This document shows, piece after piece, positions 38,695-50,300 of a stretch of 64,000 nt of DNA. A model generated the notes under the pieces. That model was given only the letters and a program-made list of their open reading frames with translations, was not told where the DNA came from and made no database searches. The position numbers and the translations under genes were made by a program. The stretch comes from Chrysaora quinquecirrha (lineage: Eukaryota > Cnidaria > Scyphozoa > Semaeostomeae > Pelagiidae). The stretch lies in the NCBI GenBank assembly GCA_014526335.1, contig JACTAT010000001.1, forward strand, positions 2,335,851-2,399,850, written 5' to 3'. How positions within the stretch are numbered: the stretch's first letter is position 1; each line of letters opens with the position of its first letter.

Positions 38695-39192
38695 CCCTGG
38701 TAGATAGGCCCTGGCCAAACGATAAACCAATGTTTGTCAAACATTTGAAATTTTCATGTAAAGCAAAATGTTTGGCCACATCGCAAACTTTGCTTTTCAA
38801 ATGATGTTGAATTTTTTTGATCAAACATTGACCAAATGATCAAACATTGTTGGTCAAACATTTGCAATTTCCTTGACAAACAATGTTTGATCATTTTTGG
38901 CCAGGGCCTAATGTCAGGGCCAAAGGCTGTATAAAATATTGTTCATCAAACATCTGAAATTTCCTTGTCCCATGTCCCATTTGGGCACTCCCAAAACATT
39001 GCTTGTCAAACATTTTTTTGAATTGGACAAGCAGAAATGTTTGTGACGTTTTTCAAAAACATTGTGCAACGAATTAAGTTTATTTTGCATGTTGAACAAT
39101 GTTAAGGGATGTGGCCGGACGGTCAAACATTGCTTGTCAAGGAAATTACAAATGTTTGACCAACAATGTTTGATCATTTGGCCAGGGCCTAA
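38695..39192. mobile_element. Palindromic MITE cluster with TAGGCCCTGGCCAAA ends
   Basis: Left end TAGGCCCTGGCCAAACG (near 38706) and right end TTTGGCCAGGGCCTAA (near 39190) are inverted. A second right end lies at 38893-38911 (TTTTTGGCCAGGGCCTAA), followed by GTCAGGGCCAAAGGC, so this may be two overlapping or nested copies. The interior consists of many CAAACATTTG and CAATGTTTGATC motifs in both orientations. Duplicated TA at the ends is possible. Confidence 0.7.
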
Positions 39193-39561
39193 GGAGTCAT
39201 CAGTAACGACATTCCTTCAAAAGCCAAATTTGCCAACTTAAACAGATAGAAACTAGCTAGCTAAACCGATTTTAATTTGATTGTGGTAATTTAGTTCTAT
39301 TACTCTTAGCCAGCTTAAGAGTTTCTAGCAAAAAGTTAATATAAAGACAACTTGCATACTGAAATACCAAGCTGTTTTAGAGACTAAATTATACAGTTAA
39401 GTATGGTATTAGGAATTGAGGATATAATGGAATATACATAATTGAACTGACCAAAGAGAAAGGGTGAATAAATTTACTTTTCATATCCTATATCCTATTG
39501 CTTTATATTTATCAGAATTATAGAAAGCTTTATAGAAAAATTACTTAGAATAATACCTTAC

Positions 39562-39663
39562 CTTCTAGCTTTAGATGTTGCTCTCGAGCTTTTAATTTTT
39601 TTCGTTTCAACGCTTTTAACTTGCCACCAGATGTTAATGGTTCGACCACCGTTAAATTTACAT
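39562..39663 (-). CDS. Candidate C-terminal exon of the KHDRBS-like gene
   Basis: The open stretch is bounded by AAAATAG and the donor GTAAGG. Entry phase 1 is the phase left by the last secure KHDRBS-like exon (44282-44328), and the joined codon is GAT. It would encode DVNLTVVEPLTSGGKLKALK and a strongly basic RKKLKAREQHLKLE, which could be a nuclear localisation signal. Sam68-type proteins do end with a basic C-terminal signal, but this sequence is not recognisably related. The link rests only on phase and orientation. Confidence 0.35.
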
Positions 39664-42260
39664 CTATTTTACATTTGACAGGAACAAATCAAATATATGT
39701 ATTATGATGAACAGTAGCTCTAAGGTTCAATAATTTTCGTTAAATTTTTCCATTATGGCTTTAAAAATGTTAGCAGGTATGCTTAAGGCTTGAGTCAAAA
39801 AACCCGAATATACCCCTCTGATTTATGGTTTAAACGAATTACGTATGTTAGAAATTTAAACAAGAACCAGAAAAACCGCCGTAGTTTACCATTAAGATTT
39901 CACACCTCGCGCAATGAGTCGTGTTAACTAGTATTACGAGTTTAAACACAATGTTTAGATTTGACACCTACAAACAAAAAGTTTCTATTGTTTTAAGATT
40001 TAAAATAAAAAAATGACGATAAATGCGAGTCGATATTTAAGGAACAATTTGGTGAGTTGGTGCTAATTCAGTGGACTGTCTTGAAAACAGTCGCGTGAAA
40101 TGAAAACAGAAAAGGCAAGGCCTTCCTTCCAACCTTCGTTTTCTGTTTTGAATTTCATCCTCAAAACAAGAAAAAGGGCTTGACAACCCAGAAAATGTTT
40201 TTATTAAAATAGGGTACGGCCCTGTTAATATCTTTACCAGAGGTGTTCAATTCAAGCAAATCATCTCGCTGTTTTGTTTTGTTTTCGCACTCGAGAGCTG
40301 AATTTTCGAGCATAGACGTGTTAAACGCAAACTGATAGACAATTCGCAAATATTGGCACATGGAAGCGAACCGTAAAAAATTTGAAACATGCCTGCCAAA
40401 AATGCTCGTTAAACATAATGTTTGACCGTTTGGTCACATCACAAAACATCTGACGCAAGCATAAAACATCGCTGAGAGAATTCTGCCTGCCAAACAATGT
40501 TTTGTGACGTTGCAAAACAGCAAATTTCAAACGTAAAGCCAATAATATCTGATCGTTTGGCCAGGGCATTGCCGTTCGTTTTAAGAGAGTACTTCCAGCA
40601 ATGTTTTACTTTCGCCTTTGTGTTTCAATTTTATCATACTTATCATTCTGTTTGAAGTTAACGATAAGCCTTACTTTAAAATTGTTTGAAAGGATTAAAA
40701 ATTAACAGTTTCAAAGGTTTAGAGGTTTACTATTAAGATAACTCGACACTCCTCTGAATATCAAAATGAATCTTTGACTTTTTTCGTTGACTATATTTCA
40801 TGTATTCCTTAATACAACCTTTTAACAATTTTAAGTTTAGCTAAACACAACACTTTAGGACTAAAATGTTTTATTAGCGTTCATGTACCTTTAGTTCCAA
40901 ACTAATTTAGTCACTATTATTTACATTGCCTGTATGTAATTGAAAACTAGTTTATTTTCAATTTAACTGAAACAAACTCAAACAAATAACTAACAATTCT
41001 TATATCTTTTAAGTAAAAAAATAAATGGTCTCAAAATCAATTTTAAAGGAAAGGAACATGTTTTAAGGGGACTACATCTTACACTAAACTTTTTTAACCT
41101 TATAAGAACTACAATTATATAGCATACATATTGTAGCAAGGTATTAGGGAAATTAATTGTTAACAAAAGCAGCTCGTTTATCTGTCATTAAAGCTATCAT
41201 TAAAAGAAGTTTAACAGAGTTTTAAAGGGTACCAGGTGGGCGTGATTTTCATTTTATGTTACTCCTCGTTTAACCAGACACACCTTTTTTAACCATTACA
41301 GAGTAAGCTCAAAATCTTAGTTTTCGTTAATTTTTAGTAACTAATAACTTAAAGAAAGGATATGAAAAGTAAATATAACTTAGGATTCAAAATTTAGAGA
41401 ATTTGGAGTTGCTTAGTCATGGACAAAATGATCTTAGTATTTTTCTTTCACTCAATCCTCCATCCCCTCCCCTGGAAAATGTTAGGTCACTTGCAAATTT
41501 AATGCAAAAAGCACTGTCTTTATTATCAGGCCTTAGCAATGGCATTAAATTAATTTAAAAAGCAAAAAATGACTGAAGCTGATTTGGGCGATGGTATGGG
41601 CCTGCCTTAGAGCAGTAGAGCAATAGGCTTTAATTCAACCCGTCTCGGGCTTATGTGACAAATTGCTGTTAATTTATGGTGGTTGTTTAGTTATCGTTTA
41701 GTGGTTGACATACCATAACCATGATACACAAGTCCTGGGGTCAACATCGTGGAAGGTTTGCAGGGCTGTGCTTTTTTGTTCATAAAAAAGGAAAGTCATA
41801 TAGACAGATTTGCTTATCAGATAGAAGGAGGAGTGGGGTAGGAAAGCAGAGGAGCAATATCTAACTGATAGCCCTAACACAAATGCCGAAGAATTTACTT
41901 CCTAATGGTGACCTTAGGTTATTTCAACGGTGATATTTAGTGACAACATTTAGCACTCAGTCGCATCTATAAACCTAATCAAACAGTTAAATCGGTAAAG
42001 TTATTGTTCATCCAATGATTTACTTCATGTTAAAAATACTTAGTATGGATATGCTGCTTCGCGAAATGACCTCTTCAAATGTCTTACAGGTTGAGCTTTA
42101 TATGAAGTACTTTGTTGGAAATTCGCACTGCTTGTGGGAGCTAATTGAGAAAATCAAAAGTTAATATTTATCAAGATTAACAGAATGATTAAGTCAAAAC
42201 GCTTTAAAGTATAATGAAGTTAAGATCGTTTTATACAGGATAAACAACTCAAGATAAGCC
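39664..42260. other. Non-coding stretch, one MITE
   Basis: Apart from the MITE at about 40370-40570, nothing convincing was seen. The sequence is AT-rich with short scattered ORFs of low-complexity composition. Confidence 0.5.
40370..40570. mobile_element. MITE of the GGCCAGGGC / AATGTTTG family
   Basis: The right end CTGATCGTTTGGCCAGGGC and the internal motifs AACATAATGTTTGACCG and TGCCAAACAATGTTTTG match the family at 38695-39192. The left end is not clear. Confidence 0.6.
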
Positions 42261-42511
42261 CAGTTCACACTATAAAAACAAGCCAAGGCTAGGCCAACTT
42301 TTACGATAACGTACTGTATGCCAAGTCTTGGTCTGGCCCATTCCACTGTTAAAAGCTACAAATTATTGGTTGGCCTTTGGACTTTGTTTTCTCATCCTCG
42401 TCCAAGACCTTCTCAAAACAAGTTTTGCTCATTCACACTACCTGGGGCCAGGCACAGGTTTTCATAAAGCTGGGTCGAGGGTAGGCTGGTTTTTTAGTGT
42501 AAACCGAACTG
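42261..42511. mobile_element. MITE with CAGTT...ACACTA inverted ends
   Basis: The left end CAGTTCACACTATAAAAAC pairs with the right end, which reads CAGTTCGGTTTACACTAAAA on the minus strand. AGATAAG occurs on both sides (near 42251 and 42513), a plausible 7-8 bp target duplication. The interior GC content is higher than that of the flanks. Confidence 0.65.
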
Positions 42512-44281
42512 TAGATAAGAATCTTTACTTACCAGCACTCCAAATTTAAACATTGATTTGACAGCAAAAAATTGATAACTCACGATTAGATTTACACATC
42601 ACGGCAAAGTTATAGAGTTAATGCATTAGAAATATAAATAAATGAGTCTGTTCTGAATCTTAGAATAACATTCATAAAAGAGCCATTTAAAGCATAGTTA
42701 ATCGAAAAACAGTGCTTTGCTATTGACTTTGTTTCAAGCAAGGAAAAAACGTTCAGCTTTTTCTGCGTTAAAAACGTCTTTTGAGATAATAAGTTTGATG
42801 GTTTTATTTCTTAAAAAAAATTTGAAGTATTTCTCGAGTTATTCTAAGATCATTTTCAACGTAATTTATAAGGAAATGAGTTAAGGATTTTAACTTTTTC
42901 ATTTATATCAACAAAATTTGATTTGATTTCGGAAAATCCCACGAAGCAGTAGAAAACGATAAAAGTTTAAAGATGACGAAAAATGAAGCATAAAAATTTC
43001 AGAAGTTAGAAGTTAAAAATTATAGAAGTTCAACAGCTGACTTTGACGATATAAAAGCTTAGAGTTAGAGTTTCTTAGAATTAATTTAGAAATAAAATTT
43101 CTTTTGATATGAAATTTTGAAAGCTTTAGCTAGATTCAGTTTTCGGCTTTAGAAATATTTTTGATAGGCAAATTATATGTTAAAAATTGAATGAAAATCG
43201 ATAAATTTGCTTTTTTTATCATTTGCTTTAAAATGAAGTTTTTAAAGTTAAAATCCTTTACGCATGTACCTTACATAAGAAAAAACAAAGAAAAATATGT
43301 TGAAGAAAGTTAAGGATTCAACCGTCCCCAGGAAAAGAGGCAGGCTGAGATTCATTTCTTATAAAAGGGAACAGAGCAGGGAGAAAACAGTTCCTCCTCT
43401 TTAAATTAGTTTTAAGTTTAATCTTAGGCCCGGAGGCCTCTCCCCCACGGGAAAAATAACTACAGTTCTCTCTAAAATGCTGTCCAAATAGCCTCTTCTC
43501 TAGTTCTAAAAAATCTTAGATTGACAATGGTAAACCGATTTAGGTTCTAGTACAAGTTGCCGAAATTTTCGAATGTCGGGCCTGGGCGTCTAAAAAGACA
43601 GGGAATTCCAACGAATACCTTTTATTTCAGAAGTGATATAACCATTAACCAAAAGAATACTTTAGTTTGTAGCATTTTTCGTTTAACTTCATGTTTTTAC
43701 AAGCATTTCGGCCCATTTAGGGGTGGCACTTAAATGACATGGATAAGTCACCGTGATACTTCGATTGCGTAAGCAAGCAATCATTTGCGATCTGAATTGA
43801 TTGATATCAGGGTTGAAGATGAACTGCGGAGTCTCACGTATCGTGCTACTTATCCAGAGAACGAGGCTGCATTCCTCTATAATATAACTAACTATGAGAA
43901 GAACTATGGGAAAAATGTCATTCCGTTAAACAAAGACTTGTGTTGGCTTATGTCAGATTAACGGCAAGAAATCAGAAGGGAATCGGTACCATTTTAAAAT
44001 CACCTATGGTAGAGGTCTTGTTTGGGCCTGACAATCCTCTTTCTAGTGTTAAGGGGCCTCAGAAGAGTTTTTGTACGTTAAATGAACCCTTGAATGACAG
44101 TGAGAGCGAGACTTGTAAGCAGCAAAAAGAGGCCATGGGAAAAGGGTAGCGTTGCAAAGCCTACGAGATACGCATATTCCCATTTAGCTGGGTATTAAAA
44201 GCATCAAATTATTCTTTGCAATCATGACGCACATAAATTAATGAAATTTAATATATAACAAGCAGACAATGCATTTCTTAC
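42512..44281. other. Non-coding stretch without recognised features
   Basis: It is very AT-rich. A donor-like GTAAGT follows ATG TTT AAA TTT GGA GTG CTG on the minus strand near 42528-42554, but no acceptor or homology supports an exon. It probably belongs to the 3' part of the KHDRBS-like gene. Confidence 0.4.
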
Positions 44282-44328
44282 CGTATTCGTAAGTGTCAGC
44301 GCCGGAGTATTCGTAATAAACACTTTCA
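44282..44328 (-). CDS. KHDRBS: KHDRBS-like exon: second tyrosine-rich stretch
   Basis: The exon is 47 nt, from phase 2 to phase 1, and encodes [16 protein letters not shown]. The acceptor is TTCACAG and the donor GTAAG. It is separated from the previous exon by the intron that contains the pogo element. Confidence 0.75.
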
Positions 44329-47300
44329 CTGTGAACAAAATAGATTTATTAAATAAAATAATAGGGTTGTAGATAAAAGGAAATAAAGAAAGATGTAACT
44401 TAACTTAATTAGTAGTGTATAGGAAGCCTCGACATAGGAACCTAGCTTTGTACCGTTTTCATTTGAAACTGTTTTGTACAATGAAGGTGTAAGCCTTGAT
44501 CCCCTATATACTTCTTTTCAATAGAACATTTCAAAGTGGCCTAGTCAGCGCGACATATTTCTGGAAAATGGTAGAAATTTCCATTAAGGGAATCCTTTCC
44601 ACGTGCAACGACCGGTCGTTTTAGGAGAGGTTGTGCAGCAAATTTTTCTTCAAATTCACGAATAATGGAAGCCAAAGAGAGAAAAGAATCTGCGACAATA
44701 ATGTTTAAAATATCTGCAGAAACGCAGGAAACAAGATGCAAGTAACTCACAAAGAGGAAAATACTGGAGCAGATAAACTAACAAAAAAATGCTATGATAT
44801 GATGTTTGAAGTATACAATTTACAATAAAAAAAAGCAAAATCTCTCTAACACATTTTAAACTTAAGAAATCTCTTCTTTAATTGCAATAGGCCGCTTGTC
44901 TCATTTTGCCCCGCATTTGGGGCAAAATGAGACACACCATATTTTATATATTCTCAACCCCTAAAAGTCAACAATGCCAGGTAAAATTTACAAGTATCAC
45001 TGACAGGATGCTCAAGCATCAGGAGTAGGGGCATAGTCAGCTGGCATCTCCCCATTAATTCTCAAAAATACAAAAAACCTGCTTATTGAGGTTCGCAAAC
45101 TATATAAAATGTCGGGCCAATAGCAATGTCTGATTTTACATCAGTGCTTTGAACAATAATACATAACACTAGGAAAATTGCAAATGCAAAGATAACTTAA
45201 AGATTTGAAAAAATTAACAGAACTAGCAACCTTAGAAAAATGTGTCATATTTAGCATAAGTCACATATCTGTCCATCTGCCCCCTTCCAGGAGCATGCTT
45301 CATGAGCCCAAAACAAACAACGAACACATTTTATCCAATTTTCACCAGGGATAGCATCATGCCACCATAAGCCACACACAAAACATTCAGCATCTTCATT
45401 TTTTTCATCACCTAAAACTGGCTTGCTTTTAGGTCCTGTCTTCTTTAATTTTGCAGATTTGTTCTTCATTTTATTGTTGATGCTTTTTCTATTCTCGGGT
45501 TTCTTTGCTTCTTTTGCTTTTTTATCTGCCTCAAGCTTTTTTTTGTATGGTGAGCTTGTTATGATTTTTGAGGATTCTGCTCGCCTCTTTTTTGTAGCCT
45601 GCAGTTCAGGTAGTGGGACTATATCCGTGAAACTGGTTTCTTTGCTGGTGTTCACAGGATCAGTCTTGCCTGGCAGCTCATTTTCCTTGTTTTCCATAGT
45701 TCCAGTTGATGCATCATTTGGATCTCCCAACTGAACATAATCTTTGTCAGGAATTATTTCAGCATTGAAAGGCCATATTCCAGTTGCTGAAAATCCTGAC
45801 ATTGCATTTTGTGCAGTTGCTGCTTTATAGTACGCTTCAGAGAACAGCTCACCTAACTGCTCCTGGCAAATTCTTCTTCCTGGGTGATCTCTCATCCATC
45901 TCCCACAAGCTGTGTTGAAAGCAGTTTTTAATGGCTTGAAGAAGCTCTTATCTAATGGCTGCAATTTATGTGATGTGTGGGGTGGTAGGGACAAAAGAAT
46001 AAGCCCATTTGCTCTTGCTAAATTAACCAATTCTATACTCTTAGTATGAGAGCTATGGCCATCAAAAATGAGCAGCACTTTGTTGGTTGGTGAGCATCGT
46101 GTCTCTTTTATAAAGTGCTTTATGTATGTTTGGAAAAGCTCAGTTGTTATCCAGCCATTATCAGAGCATCCACCTATTGTACCAGTAGGAGCATGATCAA
46201 TGAGCTCTGGTTTCAATCTTTTGCGACAGAATATCATCATTGGAGGGACATAGTTACCTGCAGCATTAATTGCTATCAATATTGTTGTTGTTCGTCCTTT
46301 CTCTCCACTTGTAACAGAAGCTACAGTATGTTTTCCTTTTGTTGACAATACTTTAATGGGCTTATGGACACAGGTTAGACCTGACTCGTCACAGTTATAG
46401 ATTTGACCAGGTCCAAGTTTCTCTGTTTCTAAAATGTGCTTCAAGTTGGAGAAATATTCACCAATTTGCTCTTGATTAATGGCCAAAACTCTGTTGAGCG
46501 ATGTTGGTTCTGGCTTTCTCATTGAAATCTCAGGGTGTCTTTTTAAAAAGCCATAAAAGAAGTCTCTGCCAGCTAATTTGATCTCTTTTTTAAAATTATG
46601 AGAAATGGCATTCTTCTCTACATACTCGTAAACGATTGCCCTTACTTCATTGATTGCCAAACCAAAGAAACGTGAGTCCATTTGCTTGATACATTTGGCA
46701 AGCTCTTCCTCTTGGGTTTCATTTAAAATAGTCTTAAATGCTCCTAATGATTTCGTGTGCATGTTTTCCAGGTTTAAATTTTTAAGTTTGTTCTGCAATC
46801 GCCTATGCAAGGCATCCTTCGGTACATCAAAACTTTTGGCAGCTTTTCTCAAAGACATTTCTTGACTTTTCACTGCATCCATAGCCATTTTCATGCTTTC
46901 CTCACTCCAGCTTGCTCTGGAAGTTTTTCTTTGATAATTTCGGACCATCTGAAATATTCATTTTAAAAATATATTGAGATTACAAAAAGAATGTAAAATG
47001 ACCCGAAGAAGGGGTATTTCAAGCAAGGGAGATAACCTAGGGTATGGGATGAACTTTTTAAATGCGGGCTGTAATCTCTGGATGACTTTTGAATTCTTTC
47101 ATCAAATGTTTATAATGTAGCCCCACTATCGAAATAATATGGGTAAAAATAATTTTTGATATAAATTAACCCGTTTAGAAGCACGAGCCAACATTCTGAT
47201 AGGCACGTTAAGCCTGAATGGAACTTTAGGCCTACTATTTTGGGTAGGCCGTTTTGTCGCATTTTGCCCCATCTTCCTCACATTAGAAAGAGAGTTCAAA

Positions 47301-50300
47301 ATTATGAAATAGAATTTTCTAAAACGTCAACAATTTCCAAGGTATGGGAAATAATATATAATTAACAGATAGAAAAGGTAAAAACTTGCTTACCTTGCAT
47401 CATTTGCCAAAATAACTCAAAAATTTGTCAGACATTTGTTATAACGCAGCACAAGATGGCGGTTCTGATCAGCAGTTGGTTTTTCTGAAATCATTTCTCT
47501 CTCACTAACAGAGCGTTACCATAGAAAACAACAATTAAAAAACACCCATGGGAGGTTACTTTACATGCTAGAGACTGAGTTGAATTGTTTCTCAGAGAAG
47601 GAGTCCAGATAATCAATACGAGACAGAAGATGTCTCATTTTGCCCCGTGTCGCATTTTGCCCCACATTACCCTACTTGGATCCTTTCTTTCATTTTAACT
47701 CCCACTAAACCTGAATTTGAAGCAAATTTGCTGCACTATCTCTTCTAATACGACTGCAATTCCGGTCTTTGTATGCGGAGAGGATTCCCTTACTCAAAAT
47801 GTCGACCATTTTCCAGAAAAACATCGCACCGACCCAGACCTCTTTGAAAAGGTCTATTACAGTATGAGATTTAGAAAATCGCAACCTCTGAGACTTTTTA
47901 GCAAATTTTGGAAAGAAGGTGTCGGTAGATAAACTTACGCTCCTCCTTCGGTATATTGTGATTCGTAAGCCGCGTCGTAAGCTGCGTCGTAACTATCATA
48001 TTGCTGCAACAAGAAAAACATTCAATTTATACATTAGCTCAATACTCTTACGACTGTAGTTCAACATTAACACATGAAGATGAGGTGAACGAAGCTAAAG
48101 AGATATTAACGTCAAATTAGAGTCTTATACCTACATTCATGAGCTTCGTTCGGGTTTGGAGTGCGCTCTTTTTTTTATAAAGAATACTATAAATTTTGTC
48201 GAGCCTCATAACCATCAAGCATTGTTTGTCAAACATTTGAAATTTATTCATCAAGCAATGTTTGAACGTTTGGTCACGGCACAATGCATTGCTTCATTAG
48301 GATTAATAAGCAGAATTTATTACCCAATGTTTTGGAAAACTTTCAAAAATTTTTTTCTCTTGACGCATGCAAAAATATTTGACATTGCACTGTTTTCCGA
48401 CTAAGCCAAACAGTAAAAAATTTTGCTCGACAAGCAAATTTCAAATGCTTGACAAACAACGTTTGGCCATTAGGCCACAGCGAAAACCAAAAAACAAATT
48501 GAAATTCAGATTTTTGGCAAATACAAAGAACAATACAGCTGTAGCTATGAGTAATGACTTTTTCACTATTACTGAGCTCAAAATACAACGTCTCAAAATT
48601 AAGAGCTCAAAACGTTCAGAAACGGTTTTTAAAGCAAATCTCTAATGTCTGACCAACCTTCAATGTTTGATCGCTGGGCAAGGGCCTAATGCCTGATGAA
48701 TAAATGAAATAAATATCAACATACGGGAGGCCTCGCAGGTGTCAATCAAACAGATGAAGGGCTATTAGGGAATGGGACTGGCCCGTCTAACAAGGAATAC
48801 TAAAGGAGTCGCAACATGTCAATCAAACGGATGAAGCGGTCTAAGACAGACAGACTCACACAACAGTAACTTCTATACTAAGAAACTGATACTCAACCAA
48901 TAAAATTACGTCCACCTGCAGGAGAACAATAAAAATGTGCAACTGAAGATTACTGTAAATAAAAAGTCTCTTACCTCTGATTGCGATGAAATAGCAAGTT
49001 GTTCGGGTCGCTAAAAATAATGGAAATGAATAAAACCAAAAATAATTAGAATAATGTACCACTTGGATTCATCAGCTAGTTCTATAGGTCTTCCTGTTAT
49101 ATTCCGCAAGCTGACAAGGGTTAAAAACACAATGCTTATCCAGCTTCATGAAGGTCCTGGTGGTGTTGTTGCCTTATTCAGCTGACTCCTGGTGTCAGAA
49201 ACTCAGCGAGCTGGATGTTCGAGCACCAGCTACGGTAGTGTTACAGCAAGGGTCGAGGTCTCGATTAGTTAACCTACTACTGAGATCCTAGCGACTGGCG
49301 CTAAATACACCATTTCACCTTCACCTTCACATGCCCAAGTGGCTCAAATCGGTCAACACACAGGAGTAGCTCCTATATCCTTTGTAACTTTCGTTGTAAA
49401 CCAATCAATCGTTTTGGTACATTTCAAACGTTGATTTTCATCTCTCAGTTTATTAAAATTTTTTACAATTTTGCGCCCCCTATAACATGGCGCCTGGGGG
49501 CTCTCCCTCCCTGCCCCTTCCTTCTGTAATAGGATTAATTATGCACTCTAATTATGCAAATAATATTAAGCCTCGTTTGCACTTGTTTATATATTGTAAC
49601 ACACAATATAATAATCTTAGCCACTGGAGATGTCCTTGTCATGAAAGATGGTTCGTGAAGGCATGTATCCAGGAAGCTGGACACGTTTAACTCTTTGATG
49701 AGGCTATCTTTGAAATATGGCAAAGAAGAAATCCAACTTACATGGTTTGGAGCAGAATTTGCATGTCTTGGTGCGACGACCGTGCGATGGGTAACAACAG
49801 CACGACCCATACCTCTTGCTGGTACAGGCATTCTCGCAACTAAAAAAAAGCAAAAGTCAACATAGCTTATTCAAATCAACGAATGAATCTAAAACTTGCT
49901 AAAATGCTGCGGCAGAATATTTTCTACGTGGACTTTAGCAGAGAGGAAATTGCAAGCCCAAGACCGACTGATGACGTCATTAACATGGACACGTAGGAAG
50001 CCTCTGTATAGAGATGTGAGATAATGGAGGTTGAACGGTTGAAGTAAATATCTGTCAATTTCACAAGATCAGAGCCTCGAAACACTTTGAAAAATATCAC
50101 GAAAAATTTAATTACTTATGTAAAGATAGGATGTAAAAAATTTTTTTATCTATTACAGATTTGCAATGATTAACATTACAAACACTAGCTATGATTTGTA
50201 AGTAATTTTTTGTGTCCTATTAATATACACTGTTATGTTATTTTTGTAAATATTAAGCTTGCGGCCATCTCGGCCTACAGTATACAGAAATTCAATTAAA

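Larger units (their letters stand above)
44897..47671 (-). mobile_element. pogo/Tigger-type DNA transposon, apparently full length
   Basis: An element of about 2.8 kb is bounded by TGGGGCAAAATGAGACAC on the left and TGGGGCAAAATGCGACAC on the right (minus strand), i.e. inverted terminal repeats. It carries an uninterrupted transposase ORF and a 5' intron. The exact outermost bases and the TA target duplication could not be fixed. It lies in an intron of the KHDRBS-like gene in the same orientation as the host gene. Confidence 0.75.

Noticed and set aside
42528..42554. Small first exon ATG TTT AAA TTT GGA GTG CTG before GTAAGT
   Set aside because: Its exit phase (0) does not match the next candidate exon (entry phase 1), and nothing else supports it.
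45423..46865. Plus-strand ORFs at 45423, 46115 and 46650
   Set aside because: They are antisense shadows of the transposase ORF.
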